DNA from: an uncultured Woeseiaceae bacterium
GTDB taxonomy: Bacteria; Pseudomonadota; Gammaproteobacteria; Steroidobacterales; Woeseiaceae
Reading direction: 5' to 3'
NCBI GenBank assembly: GCA_945788625.1
Contig: CALZMQ010000017.1
Span: forward strand, 1 to 56,371
DNA length: 56,371 nt
A model generated the notes under the pieces. It did not search any database. It worked only from the letters and a program-made list of their open reading frames with translations, and had not been told where the DNA came from. The position numbers were made by a program, and so were the translations under genes. This document shows, piece after piece, positions 39,015 through 47,373 of this stretch (positions are counted from its first letter, which is position 1; the number at the start of each line of letters is the position of its first letter).

Positions 39015-41036
39015 TCACAAGCGCGACCAGAAGCCGCCGTGCCAGGCCAGGTACATCCAGGCGCCCGGCGCAATGCCGGTAGACACGGTGTTCCAGCCGA
39101 TACCCGCAGTAAAATCATCCGCCGCCCCCTGGCAGGCGCCGCCGCTGCACAGCTTGGCGTGTGCCTCGGCCATCACGTAATTGGCGTCAGGCCCTCCGGC
39201 TGCAGCCCACTGCCCGGCGCCGTGTTCCACGGTGGGTGTCCACGGCCCGGCAATATCGCCCATGCCCTTGACTCCGGGGTTGCCAAATCCTTGCGTGCCG
39301 AAAACCTGCCGGCTATAGGCCAGGCCCAGCAGCGCATCGTTCGTTCGGTTCTGTCGCTTGAGCCATTCGACACCCCAGTTGCCTGTCACATCGAGGCAAC
39401 TGCGTGCGTCCGCGCGGATAACGGCGCCGCTGCCGCCAAGCGTGCAACTGCTGCTGTCGAAGCCAGTGCCGAAGTCCAGCTGGACGCCACACGCAAACCG
39501 TCGCTGTTGCGGGTCGAACAAGGTGTCTCCTATGAAGACGGCCAGGGCCCCCGGTGCAGCCGTATCGGCCAGCCCCCGCGCTGCTGCTGCCGCCAGAAAC
39601 AAGTGGCTGCTGATATTGCCTTCACTGCCCTCGGTGACGGAGCCAGCCGGCAACCCGGCGGTTGCCCGGCAGTTTTGCTCACTGCTGTAAAACTGCGCAG
39701 CCGCGGATATCGCACCGTCATAGCGATTGCCGCCGGGTAACGAATCGCGAGCCAATATCAATGCAATGCCGGCCCAGGCAGTGGAACCCACCCACACCGT
39801 GCGAGAACCGCCCGTGTGCAGCGCGAGGTCGCCGTTGACTACCCGGAAACTGTCATCCCAGGCGCCGTTGCGTGCACTGCGTTGCTGCAGCTCAACCAGT
39901 CGGTCTGCCAGCCTTTCGGCGGCGTCGAGGTAGCCAGCCGCCGACGCGTCGCCGATGCCGGCAAGACGTTCGTACTCGAGAGTAAACACGATCAGCGCCA
40001 TCGCATTTGCGTACAGATGCCAGTTGGGCGCCAGCTCGAACCAGGCGGGGATGAATCCATGCGGCTGTTGTCGGGCCAGCAAGTCGGCGGCGATCTCGGC
40101 CATCGCCGTGTCGTTGTGGGCTACCCGCTCGAAGCCCGACACCTGCGGCCGTTCGTCGGCCAGGTTCCAGGCCTCGAGATCGCCCACTTCCACCACGCCC
40201 TGGCGCGGGCCACCAGCGGCCAATGGCCATGACAAGGCAAATTCCACCGCAGTGACGGACGTGAAGTCCAGCACGCCGTTCTGGGGAATAAATTCGCGCC
40301 TGTCCACCGCCCAGCTGCGCCACACGGGTACACCGGCGCCACCGTCGATGCGTGCCACGGACAGCGCGCCGGCGCTGTCCCTCAGCTTGACTTCGAACGC
40401 AACAGGAACGCCGGTCGTACCGCGGAAAGGTATCCACAGATGACTGTAAGCCGTAAGATCCACCGGCGAGACGAACGTGTCGTTGCTGGCCGCCACCACC
40501 CACTCGCCGTCGCCCAGGTCGAAGGTCAGTCGCGCACCAGAACCGGCGCCCCCGCAACCGGGACTCGCCTCGACCACGATGCTGCCATTGCTGTCGGAGT
40601 ACGCAGACCAGCTGCCCGCGCCGTCAACCGGCAGAGTCAGGTCGCCGGTACGACAGACATCAGGCCAAAGCGGATCGCCCGTCGTGAAAACTGTTTGCGC
40701 AGTCGCAGCGCCCGCTGTCACCTCCACGCGCCAGGGCGCTGCCGACCAAAGCCCATCCAACGCTACCGAGTGATTGACTGCCCTGTTCGAGGTGACGGTA
40801 ATCAGCGGCGGCGCATTCACATCGTCGGTGCCAAGCCACACGCTGACAGTGACGTCGGACGCAGGCGTGGTTGCAAAAGACAGCGTCGCGGAATTGGCAG
40901 CTACAGAAGTAACCGTCAGCGCCGAAACCACCGTGCCCGTTGAACCGGTTGCGGCGGCTCCACCGGAGCCGCCACCGCACCCGGCGAGTATCACGCACAG
41001 GCCGAGCGAGCCGATCACTGCGGCAAGTCTGCTCAT
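39015..41036 (-). CDS. Orphan lipoprotein: Fn3-like + CBM11-like + all-alpha (toroid-type) domain
   Basis: 673 residues from the ATG at 41036: MSRLAAVIGSLGLCVILAGC is a lipoprotein signal; the frame to 41180 has no support. Domains by inspection: a glycine/threonine-rich linker, an Fn3-like beta domain (~45-125), a beta-sandwich at ~130-305 with HLWIPFRG, VAFEVKLRDSAG and VEFALSWPL that resembles CBM11-type carbohydrate-binding domains, then an all-helical region to the end. The helical part shows repeats of hydrophobic/aromatic helices (LYANAMALIVFTLEYERLA, WVGSTAWAGIALILAR, NWGVEWLKRQNRTNDALLGL), like an (alpha/alpha) barrel of glycoside hydrolases or polysaccharide lyases. No catalytic motif recognised. 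Several cysteines occur in pairs, fitting an exported protein. Confidence 0.8.
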   Translation of the reverse strand: MSRLAAVIGSLGLCVILAGCGGGSGGAAATGSTGTVVSALTVTSVAANSATLSFATTPASDVTVSVWLGTDDVNAPPLITVTSNRAVNHSVALDGLWSAAPWRVEVTAGAATAQTVFTTGDPLWPDVCRTGDLTLPVDGAGSWSAYSDSNGSIVVEASPGCGGAGSGARLTFDLGDGEWVVAASNDTFVSPVDLTAYSHLWIPFRGTTGVPVAFEVKLRDSAGALSVARIDGGAGVPVWRSWAVDRREFIPQNGVLDFTSVTAVEFALSWPLAAGGPRQGVVEVGDLEAWNLADERPQVSGFERVAHNDTAMAEIAADLLARQQPHGFIPAWFELAPNWHLYANAMALIVFTLEYERLAGIGDASAAGYLDAAERLADRLVELQQRSARNGAWDDSFRVVNGDLALHTGGSRTVWVGSTAWAGIALILARDSLPGGNRYDGAISAAAQFYSSEQNCRATAGLPAGSVTEGSEGNISSHLFLAAAAARGLADTAAPGALAVFIGDTLFDPQQRRFACGVQLDFGTGFDSSSCTLGGSGAVIRADARSCLDVTGNWGVEWLKRQNRTNDALLGLAYSRQVFGTQGFGNPGVKGMGDIAGPWTPTVEHGAGQWAAAGGPDANYVMAEAHAKLCSGGACQGAADDFTAGIGWNTVSTGIAPGAWMYLAWHGGFWSRL

Positions 41037-41251
41037 GTGAATTGTCTGCGGGGCGAATAGCACATCGATGCAGTATACGGCGCTCGCAGTGAGCATGGGA
41101 CAGACGCTGAGCAAGTTGCAACAGCCCATTGCTGCGGCACACCGACCGGTGTGGCGACTGCGGAGTGATTCATGCTCCAATGATCGTCTGCCGGCCGACC
41201 CCGACGGGGTGTCGGCGACTTCGTCGAAATCCCGTTCAAGCGAGGGTTAGA
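41037..41251. promoter_or_regulatory. Divergent intergenic region with a 16-base palindrome and GC hairpin
   Basis: This 215-base region separates the divergent orphan lipoprotein and the Gfo/Idh/MocA gene. CACACCGACCGGTGTG at 41138-41153 has perfect seven-base arms around AC and could be a repressor site. A GC-rich imperfect hairpin lies at 41194-41216 (GCCGACCCC against GGGGTGTCGGC). No T-run follows it. Roles are inferred. Confidence 0.35.
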
Positions 41252-42400
41252 ATGAGAGCAAGAAACAAGCGGCGGCCACCTGGACTCGTAAACCAACCTC
41301 GCCGCAAGTTGCTGGGTGTCGCCGGCGGCGGCATCGTAGCTTCAGTATTCGGAGGTCTATTGAGCACAGCACCAACATCTGGGCGATCGCAGGGCGCCGC
41401 CGTCGTTCGCTGGGGGTTCGTGGGCACGGGCTCGATCGCGAACTGGATGGCCGACGTGATCCAGTCGACGCCGACGGCCGAACTGGCTGCCGTGTCCAGC
41501 CGCAGATTGGCCTCTGCCGAGGCCTTTGCGGGCAAACACGGCGCCGGCAAAGCGTTCGACTCCTGGGCGGAGATGACCGCGTGGGACGGCGTGGATGCCG
41601 TCTACGTCGCCACGCCAACCAGCGTCAGGGAAGAGATTTGTGTAGCCGCCGCGAAACAGGGCAAGCACGTGCTGGGTGAAAAGCCGTTTGCCAGCCTCTC
41701 ATCCCTGCAGCGAATTACCGCAGCCTGCCGTGAAAACGGTGTCGGATTCATGGACGGCACGCACTTCGTGCATCATCCGCGAACGGCCGCGATACAGTCA
41801 GGCATGTCGGAAAAAGTAGGCTGGCCCTGGTCGGTCGACTCGGCGTTCCAGTTCAGCCTGACGGATCGCCGCAACATCCGCTTCAATCCCGAACTCGAGC
41901 CGATGGGGGCGATCGGCGACGCAGGCTGGTACAACATGCGTGCCGCCGTCGAGTACCTGTCCCCTGACATCGAGCTGCGAACCGTCGACGCCTACCTGCG
42001 CCGTGACCCGGAAACCGGTGCTGCCATCAGTGGCGGCGGCATCCTGGTATTCGACGACGAATCGACGTCCACCTGGAACTGCGGCTTCGATTCCGGCGCC
42101 GTGATCATGGACTTGCGCGTTTCCGGGGCCAAGGGCTCGATCAACATCGACGACTTTTTGGGCCAGGATAGCGACGGGTCCGCAAGCTACCTGTACCGCA
42201 GCGGCGGCTGGGAACCGAATGCCGTCGCCGAAACCGTCAAGATCGAATCGTCCCTGCCCGGCGCGGCCCTGATGTTCGAGGACTTCGCGGCGCTGGTCCA
42301 CGATGCGTCTCTGCGCGAGCGGTGGATGCACGCGAGTGAGCGTACGCAGCGGCTGCTGGATGCCGCGTGGAACGGCGCGCTGAAAAACGAGCGCTCATGA
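41252..42400 (+). CDS. Tat-signal Gfo/Idh/MocA-family oxidoreductase
   Basis: 382 residues from the ATG at 41252 with GAGGG five bases upstream; the frame to 41129 is an extension without support. The N terminus has QPRRKLLGVAGGGIVASVFGG, a twin-arginine signal. NAD(P)-binding segment RWGFVGTGSIANWMADVI follows at ~54-70, then the EKPFASL motif near 158 (catalytic lysine of the family) and a C-terminal beta domain. By analogy with glucose-fructose oxidoreductase, it may hold its cofactor tightly and work in the periplasm on sugars. The DM13 gene follows by 19 bases. Confidence 0.9.
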   Translation: MRARNKRRPPGLVNQPRRKLLGVAGGGIVASVFGGLLSTAPTSGRSQGAAVVRWGFVGTGSIANWMADVIQSTPTAELAAVSSRRLASAEAFAGKHGAGKAFDSWAEMTAWDGVDAVYVATPTSVREEICVAAAKQGKHVLGEKPFASLSSLQRITAACRENGVGFMDGTHFVHHPRTAAIQSGMSEKVGWPWSVDSAFQFSLTDRRNIRFNPELEPMGAIGDAGWYNMRAAVEYLSPDIELRTVDAYLRRDPETGAAISGGGILVFDDESTSTWNCGFDSGAVIMDLRVSGAKGSINIDDFLGQDSDGSASYLYRSGGWEPNAVAETVKIESSLPGAALMFEDFAALVHDASLRERWMHASERTQRLLDAAWNGALKNERS

Positions 42401-42419
42401 TGATGCGGGAGAAATGACG

Positions 42420-43019
42420 ATGCGGCGATTTGCGATCCTGGCAGTGGCGGCGCTGGTGTTGGTAGCCGGATGGTTCTTCGTATCGCCCTTGTTTATCGAC
42501 AGAACCGTCGATGAGGATTTCGACTTTACTCTCGATGACGGCGCGCTCGATATGCAGGCCGTGATGGCGATGCCCGAGGACAAGCGCATTGCAATGAAGC
42601 AGGAGATTATGGACGCCGCCGCCGGGGCGCCGGACGTGCCGGCCGACGAGTCGATGCCCGGAGCGACGCCAACCGTCGTCGCACAGGGCGAGTTCGTCGA
42701 CGCCGACCTGGTGCACAAGGGCAGCGGCCGCGCAATCCTCTATGCGCTGCCGGACGGCGGCCACGTAGTACGATTTGAGGACTTTCGCAGCACCAACGGT
42801 CCTGCGCTGGTCGTATACCTCGCAAAACACGAGTCACCCACGCGTGCCGCGGACGTGACGGACGGGGGCTTCGTGAAGCTCGGCAAGTTGAAGGGAAATG
42901 TCGGTAACCAGAATTATCGGATACCCGACGACATCGACATCACGGAATTCAACAGTGTCGTCATCTGGTGCGAGCTGTTTGACGTGCTGTTTTCGCCGGC
43001 GGCGTTGATTCGAAGCTGA
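42420..43019 (+). CDS. DM13-domain membrane-anchored protein
   Basis: 199 residues. I prefer the ATG at 42420, with GGGAG eight bases upstream, over the ATG at 42414. One N-terminal TM anchor (RRFAILAVAALVLVAGWFFV), a spacer, then the DM13 domain (~85-197): GEFVDADLVHKGSGRAILYA, VVRFEDFRSTNGPALVVYLA, and near the end YRIPDDIDI and VVIWCELFDVLFSPAAL with the family's single conserved cysteine. DM13 is thought to be a cytochrome-like/electron-transfer or iron-related domain; in bacteria its role is unclear. Neighbour is the exported oxidoreductase, so a redox function outside the cytoplasm is reasonable. Confidence 0.87.
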   Translation: MRRFAILAVAALVLVAGWFFVSPLFIDRTVDEDFDFTLDDGALDMQAVMAMPEDKRIAMKQEIMDAAAGAPDVPADESMPGATPTVVAQGEFVDADLVHKGSGRAILYALPDGGHVVRFEDFRSTNGPALVVYLAKHESPTRAADVTDGGFVKLGKLKGNVGNQNYRIPDDIDITEFNSVVIWCELFDVLFSPAALIRS

Positions 43020-43164
43020 ACCAGACCAGCTTCGTCTTCTCTTTTGCGCAAGTTCGCGCGAGAGTCGCGCTGTGCTTTTGTCGAATCTACTTGAACAATC
43101 GCCGGCAAGTTTTCGGATGCGCGGCAGGTCGTAAATTCCCACAAAATAGATACATCCGAAATCG
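43020..43164. other. Intergenic leader before the candidate small RNA
   Basis: No gene is supported in these 145 bases between the DM13 stop and the candidate promoter. GC content falls towards 43130-43160 (AAATTCCCACAAAATAGATA), as expected for a promoter-flanking AT-rich region or UP element. No terminator for the DM13 gene is seen. Confidence 0.4.
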
Positions 43165-43192
43165 TTGACATCATCGGCGATTTGACTAGATT
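43165..43192 (+). promoter_or_regulatory. Sigma70-type promoter of the candidate small RNA
   Basis: TTGACA (43165-43170) is a perfect -35 box. After 16 bases comes TAGATT (43187-43192), which matches the TATAAT consensus at four of six positions. Transcription would start about 43198-43200, exactly where a chain of RNA hairpins begins. Confidence is raised by the stem-loops downstream and the terminator 350 bases away. Confidence 0.6.
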
Positions 43193-43197
43193 CGACC

Positions 43198-43546
43198 CTG
43201 AGGCGAGAGCCTCACGCGCCAACAAGTTCGCTTGTTGACAACCGCCCTGCTAAAGGAGGTCCGAGCCTCTGCCAGTGTCGGGGGCGGTGGACGCGGAAGG
43301 CGGAACCCCGGGAAAAGCGGGAAGCGAAAGCGGAACGACGGAACCGGTGGGACGTGATAGAGAAACTCGGAACTTCGCTATGACGTTACGCCGAAGGTAG
43401 CCCGATACCAAGAGTGTTGTCGGGACCTGACAAGGAAGCGCATCGAAAGGTGAGCGGACGAGGAAGGGACGGATAGCACAACAAAGCAGCCACTACCGAA
43501 GCGTCCTCAAACATAAGACGGCCCCGGATTTCCGGGGCCGTTTTTT
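43198..43546 (+). ncRNA. Candidate ~350-nt structured, GGA-rich small RNA (CsrB/RsmZ-like?)
   Basis: No open frame explains this stretch. Hairpins seen: TGAGGC-GAGA-GCCTCA (43199-43214, GNRA loop); CAACAAG-TTCG-CTTGTTG (43220-43237, UUCG loop); long-range ACCGCCC (43241-43247) with GGGCGGT (43282-43288); ACGTGATAG with CTATGACGT (about 43352-43386, one mismatch); CCCGATA with TGTCGGG (about 43401-43424); then a terminator. Sixteen GGA triplets occur between 43253 and 43475, several as GCGGAA or ACGGAA, against four to five expected by chance. CsrB/RsmZ RNAs are built from many GGA motifs that titrate CsrA. The length matches CsrB. RNase P, tmRNA and SRP consensus blocks are absent. Existence is well supported; identity is inference. 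Confidence 0.65.
43518..43546 (+). terminator. Rho-independent terminator of the small RNA
   Basis: ACGGCCCCGG (43518-43527), loop ATTT, CCGGGGCCGT (43532-43541): a perfect ten-base-pair GC-rich stem followed by a run of six T (43541-43546). On the opposite strand no T-run follows, so it serves plus-strand transcription and not kdgK. Confidence 0.9.
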
Positions 43547-43560
43547 GTTGTGGATACGGC

Positions 43561-44589
43561 TTATCGTTGCACGCGTCCCGACGCGTCTCCGCCCATCAGG
43601 TTCCGTACCTCGGACGGCGATACGCGGTTGAAATCGCCCGATATCGAGTGCTTCAGACAACTCGCCGCGACCGCGAACTCCAGCGCCTGCTGCCGGTCAT
43701 CGTGCAGCGCGAGACCTGCAATCAGGCCGGAAGCGAAGCTGTCGCCGCCGCCAACCCGGTCGATGATGTCGGTAATCTCGAAACGCCGCGACAGTTTGAA
43801 ACCGTCCGCATCGCGCAGGCAGGCGGACCAGCCGTTGGTGTCCGCGCTGCGACTCTCGCGCAGCGTGATCGCAATGATCGACATGTCGGGGTAGATCTCC
43901 AGCACCTTCTCGGACAGCGCCTCGTACTTGGCCGTGTCGAGTTCGCCGGTGTGCACATCGACGTCGACCGAGATGTCGAGCGACTTCTGGCAGTCTTCTT
44001 CATTCGCGATGCCGACGTCGACGAATTTGACCAGCTCGCGCATGACCTCCGGCGCGCTCTTGCCGTATTTCCAGAGTTTGCCGCGATAATTGAAATCGCA
44101 GGAAACGGTAACGCCCGCCTCCTTGGCGGCCTTGCAAGCTTCGAGCGACAGGTCCGCCGCTGACTGCGACAATGCCGGAGTGATACCCGTGATGTGGAAC
44201 CATTCAGCGCCGTCGAAGATTGCGGGCCAGTCGAAGTCGCCCGGGCCGCATTCCGAAATGGCAGAGTGCGCACGGTCGTAGACGACCTTGCTCGGACGCT
44301 GGTTGGCGCCGCCTTCCAGGAAGTAGATACCGATACGATCGCCCGATCGCCGGATCCCGCCGACATCGACGCCGAAGCTTCGAACTTCACGAATGCATGC
44401 CTCTGCGATGTCGTTATCCGGCAACGCCGTCACGAACGCGGCATCGAGCCCGTAGTTTTCAAGTGCGACCGCGACATTGGATTCACCGCCGCCGAAGGTC
44501 GCCTCGAGCGACGGAGACTGGAAAAAGCGTTCGTGGCCGGGTGATTTCAGCCGCAGCATGATCTCGCCAAAGGTGACGTACTTACCCAT
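43561..44589 (-). CDS. kdgK: 2-dehydro-3-deoxygluconokinase (KDG kinase)
   Basis: PfkB-family sugar kinase, 342 residues, phosphorylating 2-keto-3-deoxygluconate to KDPG with ATP. Signs: [18 protein letters not shown] at the N terminus, [12 protein letters not shown] near 32-43, a sugar-binding region [21 protein letters not shown] and the catalytic [16 protein letters not shown] near 277-292. The gene overlaps eda by eight bases, so translation is coupled. Together they finish the Entner-Doudoroff branch used for uronates and ketodeoxygluconate. The C-terminal stop is 15 bases from the small-RNA terminator on the other strand. Confidence 0.94.
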   Translation of the reverse strand: MGKYVTFGEIMLRLKSPGHERFFQSPSLEATFGGGESNVAVALENYGLDAAFVTALPDNDIAEACIREVRSFGVDVGGIRRSGDRIGIYFLEGGANQRPSKVVYDRAHSAISECGPGDFDWPAIFDGAEWFHITGITPALSQSAADLSLEACKAAKEAGVTVSCDFNYRGKLWKYGKSAPEVMRELVKFVDVGIANEEDCQKSLDISVDVDVHTGELDTAKYEALSEKVLEIYPDMSIIAITLRESRSADTNGWSACLRDADGFKLSRRFEITDIIDRVGGGDSFASGLIAGLALHDDRQQALEFAVAASCLKHSISGDFNRVSPSEVRNLMGGDASGRVQR

Positions 44590-45229
44590 TGTTGATTCCT
44601 CTTGCTTTGCGCGCGATGTCGATCGCCTGCGCCGCCAGCGCCGTTATCTTGTTGTAGTCGCCCGCGGCAATGGCATCGGCCGGTGTCAACCAGCTGCCGC
44701 CGCAGGCAAGCACGGCCGGAACCGCCAGAAAATCGGCGAGATTCCCCGCGCTTACGCCCCCGGTCGGCATGAATTTCATCGTCCGAAACACGCTCGCCAG
44801 GGCCTTGAGGGCCGGCACGCCGCCAGCGATCGATGCCGGGAAGAACTTGACCGTGTCGAGGCCGAGATTGAACGCGTGCTGGACTTCGCTCGGCGTCATG
44901 ATGCCCGGGTACACCGGCACGCCGTGCTCTCTCGCGACCGCAACGACGCCGTCGTCGAGCCCCGGCGACACGATGAACCTGGCGCCGTTTTCCAGCGCCG
45001 CTGTCGCCTGAGAGGCGCTGAGCACGGTGCCGGCACCGGCGATAGTTTCCGGAACCTCGTTCGCTACCGCCTGCAGGCATTCGAGGGCTCGATCGGTCCG
45101 GAAGACGACTTCCGCCACCTTCAGGCCGCCCGCAGCGAGCGCGCGTGACGTTTCCACGGCAATCGCCGGGTCGTCGGCCTGCACGAGCGGCACGACCGGG
45201 CTGTCGGACAATAATTCAGTGATATTCAT
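44582..45229 (-). CDS. eda: KDPG / 4-hydroxy-2-oxoglutarate aldolase
   Basis: 215 residues. Cleaves KDPG to pyruvate and glyceraldehyde-3-phosphate. Class I aldolase barrel: [20 protein letters not shown] at the start, [13 protein letters not shown] near 40-52 (catalytic Glu/Arg), [19 protein letters not shown] near 65-84, and the Schiff-base lysine in [13 protein letters not shown] near 125-137; then [17 protein letters not shown]. Standard Eda length. The ATG is 108 bases from the divergent IclR-type regulator, which shares its control region. Confidence 0.95.
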   Translation of the reverse strand: MNITELLSDSPVVPLVQADDPAIAVETSRALAAGGLKVAEVVFRTDRALECLQAVANEVPETIAGAGTVLSASQATAALENGARFIVSPGLDDGVVAVAREHGVPVYPGIMTPSEVQHAFNLGLDTVKFFPASIAGGVPALKALASVFRTMKFMPTGGVSAGNLADFLAVPAVLACGGSWLTPADAIAAGDYNKITALAAQAIDIARKARGINNG

Positions 45230-45251
45230 ACTCTGCCCCGATGAGTAGTTA

Positions 45252-45317
45252 GTTCCAATATTGAAACGAAGTTCTATTTATGGTATCTATTTAGCCCCTT
45301 TCCACCGACGCTGTCAA
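45252..45317. promoter_or_regulatory. Divergent eda-kdgK / iclR control region with IclR-type operator
   Basis: GTTCCAATATTGAAAC (45252-45267) is a palindrome with one mismatched pair (CAATATTG centre, GTT/AAC ends), of the style bound by IclR/KdgR regulators. A second partial KdgR-like half, TGAAACGAAGTTCTA, overlaps its right side. On the minus strand TTGACA (45317-45312) is a good -35 for eda; a TAAATA 18 bases on could be its -10. The operator then lies just downstream of the eda start site, where binding would block transcription. Promoter details are less sure than the operator. Confidence 0.45.
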
Positions 45318-45337
45318 TAGCATCAACGGAGCAACCA

Positions 45338-46081
45338 TTGAGCGCACTGACAAAAGGTTTCCGGGTTCTCGAGGCCGTAACCGCGGCGAACACGAGCCTG
45401 ACATTCAGCGAGATCGTGGAAGCGACCGCTATTCCGAAAGCGAGCGTGCACCGCCTGCTTCGCGAACTCGTCGAACTTTCCGCGCTAACCTACGACGAAT
45501 CGTCGAGGCGCTACCAGGGTGGCCTGGCGCTAGCTGCACTGGGCGCGTCTGTAATTGCGAACTATGACGTTCGCCAGACAGCGAGAGCGTCTCTCGAAAG
45601 GTTGCACCAGACGACAGGCTACGTGGCGACGCTCGGCATTCGCGATGGCGAGAGAGGCACCTACATCGACAAGATCGAACCCGCCGGCTTCATGATTCGC
45701 CTTCATTCCGAGGTCGGCAAGAGCTTCCCGTTGCATTGCACGGCAATGGGAAAAATCCTGCTTGCCTTCAGCGACGCGGCCACGATCTCGAAAGTAACGC
45801 GCCGAAAATTGAAGCAGTACACCTCGAACACGATTACTGACGGCAAGGCCCTGCGCAAGGAACTCGAGACGGTCGGCGAAAACGGTTTTGCCGTCGATCG
45901 CGAGGAAATCACGCGAGGGCTCGTGTGCGTTGCCGCGCCGATCGTCGGCCTCGACGGGTGCGTCGACGCAGCGATGAGTTGCACGCTGTCGAGTTTCGAC
46001 GCAACGCCGGAAATCCTGGAGCGAATTGCCGGGCAGGTGAAAAACTGCGCGTCAGCTGCATCCGCATCGAGGCCGGGTTAA
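45338..46081 (+). CDS. IclR-family transcriptional regulator (KdgR-like)
   Basis: 247 residues from a TTG at 45338 preceded by GGAG six bases upstream. Winged-helix HTH at about 5-65 (FRVLEAVTAANTSLTFSEIV, ATAIPKASVHRLLREL), then an effector-binding domain with GYVATLGIRDGERGTYIDKI, FPLHCTAMGKILLAF near 130-145 and FAVDREEITRGLVCVAAPIV near 185-204, the usual IclR ligand core. It is divergent from eda-kdgK with a palindrome between, so it most likely represses that operon and is relieved by KDG or KDPG. This is inference from position and family. Confidence 0.92.
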   Translation: MSALTKGFRVLEAVTAANTSLTFSEIVEATAIPKASVHRLLRELVELSALTYDESSRRYQGGLALAALGASVIANYDVRQTARASLERLHQTTGYVATLGIRDGERGTYIDKIEPAGFMIRLHSEVGKSFPLHCTAMGKILLAFSDAATISKVTRRKLKQYTSNTITDGKALRKELETVGENGFAVDREEITRGLVCVAAPIVGLDGCVDAAMSCTLSSFDATPEILERIAGQVKNCASAASASRPG

Positions 46082-46108
46082 TAGCTGCACACCCGGACTT
46101 GTAACCCG

Positions 46109-47371
46109 CTACGCCGCTGCTTCGCCGTAATACAGGCGATACCACCTGTTGACGTGGTCATAGGTTGGCCACGCGAGGAAGCGGTTCGTAAACGTCGTCG
46201 CCAGGTTGTCGTCGGCCGTGGCCATGAGCTTGAAGCGGGCATCGCCATGTTCGAACAGGTAGCACCCCTGGATCTGCCTCGGTGCGTCATAGAACACCAG
46301 CATGAACCGGTTCTTTCGATGATGCTCGGCCGCATCCAGGACGTCCCAGATGGCGCCTTGCGCCGGATGCGAGGTCGCAACACGGCCTTCACGATGCCCG
46401 GTCGGCATTAGCGATGTGTAGTAGCCGATGCTGTAGTCCGCCCAACCGTTCATGGTGAGCGGAAGAGCCACCTCCAGCAGGGTGTGGTGACCCTGGGAAA
46501 CGATGGCGGCCGCTGCCGCCAGGTAGTAGATCGGATCGCGTCCCCCGGCCCCGAACGTGTCCATGAAATACATGAGGTCTGTCGTCGTACCCGAGATGGT
46601 TGCGCCCGGCATGAGTCCGAACACCCTGTCGATCTTGAGCGTGGTATCGGAAGGTTTGGGCCGGAATATCGAAATCCCTCCCTTGAGGGAGTTGACGAAC
46701 TGGTGAGGCTGCGAGAGTGATTCTGCCAGCCAACCGCCTACGTCTCTCGCGTTGCTTGCCTCAGCCGGCTTGTTGAGGTTGTACCGGGCCCGCTGCAGGT
46801 AGTTTTCCACGAAGCCGTCCATGCCGGCGAGGTCAGCGGCGGCCGCTTTGTCGCGGGGCAGTTTCCACTGAAAACCGCGCCGATATTGCGTCTTGATCTG
46901 GTCCATAAGCATGTCGAGCGCGTGGCGACGTTCTGTCGCTGCGCCTCCGGCAGGGGGAATCACCTTAGCCGCCCTTTCCACGAACTCGCCGTACATGCGG
47001 ATGACCCAGCAACAGTCCTGAAGATCGAAGTTATCCGCGCAGAACGCCATGTGCTGGAGTGAATGACAGCGCAGTGCCGGGAAGAAATTTGTGGGCGGAT
47101 GATTTTCGTTCAGCGCCCTCGCCATTCGCAACTGCTCTTTCTTAGCGTTGCCAACCGTCGTGGTTATCGCTTCGTGTAGCCAGTCGAACGCGAGGTACGC
47201 GTGCAACATGGCCCACATCGCGGCATGAACCTTGGCCCGCAAGGGCCCGATCAGCGTATCGGTCTTGTTGAAGATCTCCAGCAGATCCCACGCCAACATG
47301 ACCTCCAGTTCCTGTTTCTCGGTGACATACTGGGCGACCTTCCTGCGATCCAGAACGAGTTGGGGTGACAT
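46109..47371 (-). CDS. Unrecognised 420-residue protein
   Basis: 420 residues, no signal peptide, no clear membrane helix. The first half is helical, with KEQLRMARALNENHPPTNF and CADNFDLQDCCWVIRMYGEF (three cysteines close together); the second half has GLMPGATISGTTTDLMYFMD, GGRDPIYYLAAAAAIVSQGH and CYLFEHGDARFKLMATADDN. I do not recognise a family or catalytic motif. It begins two bases after a possible small upstream gene (47374-47616) and ends convergent with the IclR-type regulator, 27 bases apart. Soluble cytoplasmic location is likely. Codon use looks like its neighbours. The composition and ordered sequence argue that it is a real gene. Confidence 0.75.
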   Translation of the reverse strand: MSPQLVLDRRKVAQYVTEKQELEVMLAWDLLEIFNKTDTLIGPLRAKVHAAMWAMLHAYLAFDWLHEAITTTVGNAKKEQLRMARALNENHPPTNFFPALRCHSLQHMAFCADNFDLQDCCWVIRMYGEFVERAAKVIPPAGGAATERRHALDMLMDQIKTQYRRGFQWKLPRDKAAAADLAGMDGFVENYLQRARYNLNKPAEASNARDVGGWLAESLSQPHQFVNSLKGGISIFRPKPSDTTLKIDRVFGLMPGATISGTTTDLMYFMDTFGAGGRDPIYYLAAAAAIVSQGHHTLLEVALPLTMNGWADYSIGYYTSLMPTGHREGRVATSHPAQGAIWDVLDAAEHHRKNRFMLVFYDAPRQIQGCYLFEHGDARFKLMATADDNLATTFTNRFLAWPTYDHVNRWYRLYYGEAAA

Positions 47372-47373
47372 GA

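Noticed and set aside
43198..43546. RNase P RNA, tmRNA, 6S or SRP RNA as the identity of the structured RNA
   Set aside because: The core blocks I know (GAGGAAAGTCC with ACAGAA for RNase P, the GGGG-CTG start and CCA end for tmRNA, the SRP GGAAGCAG helix) are absent; only partial resemblance (GGAGGTCCGAGC) is seen.
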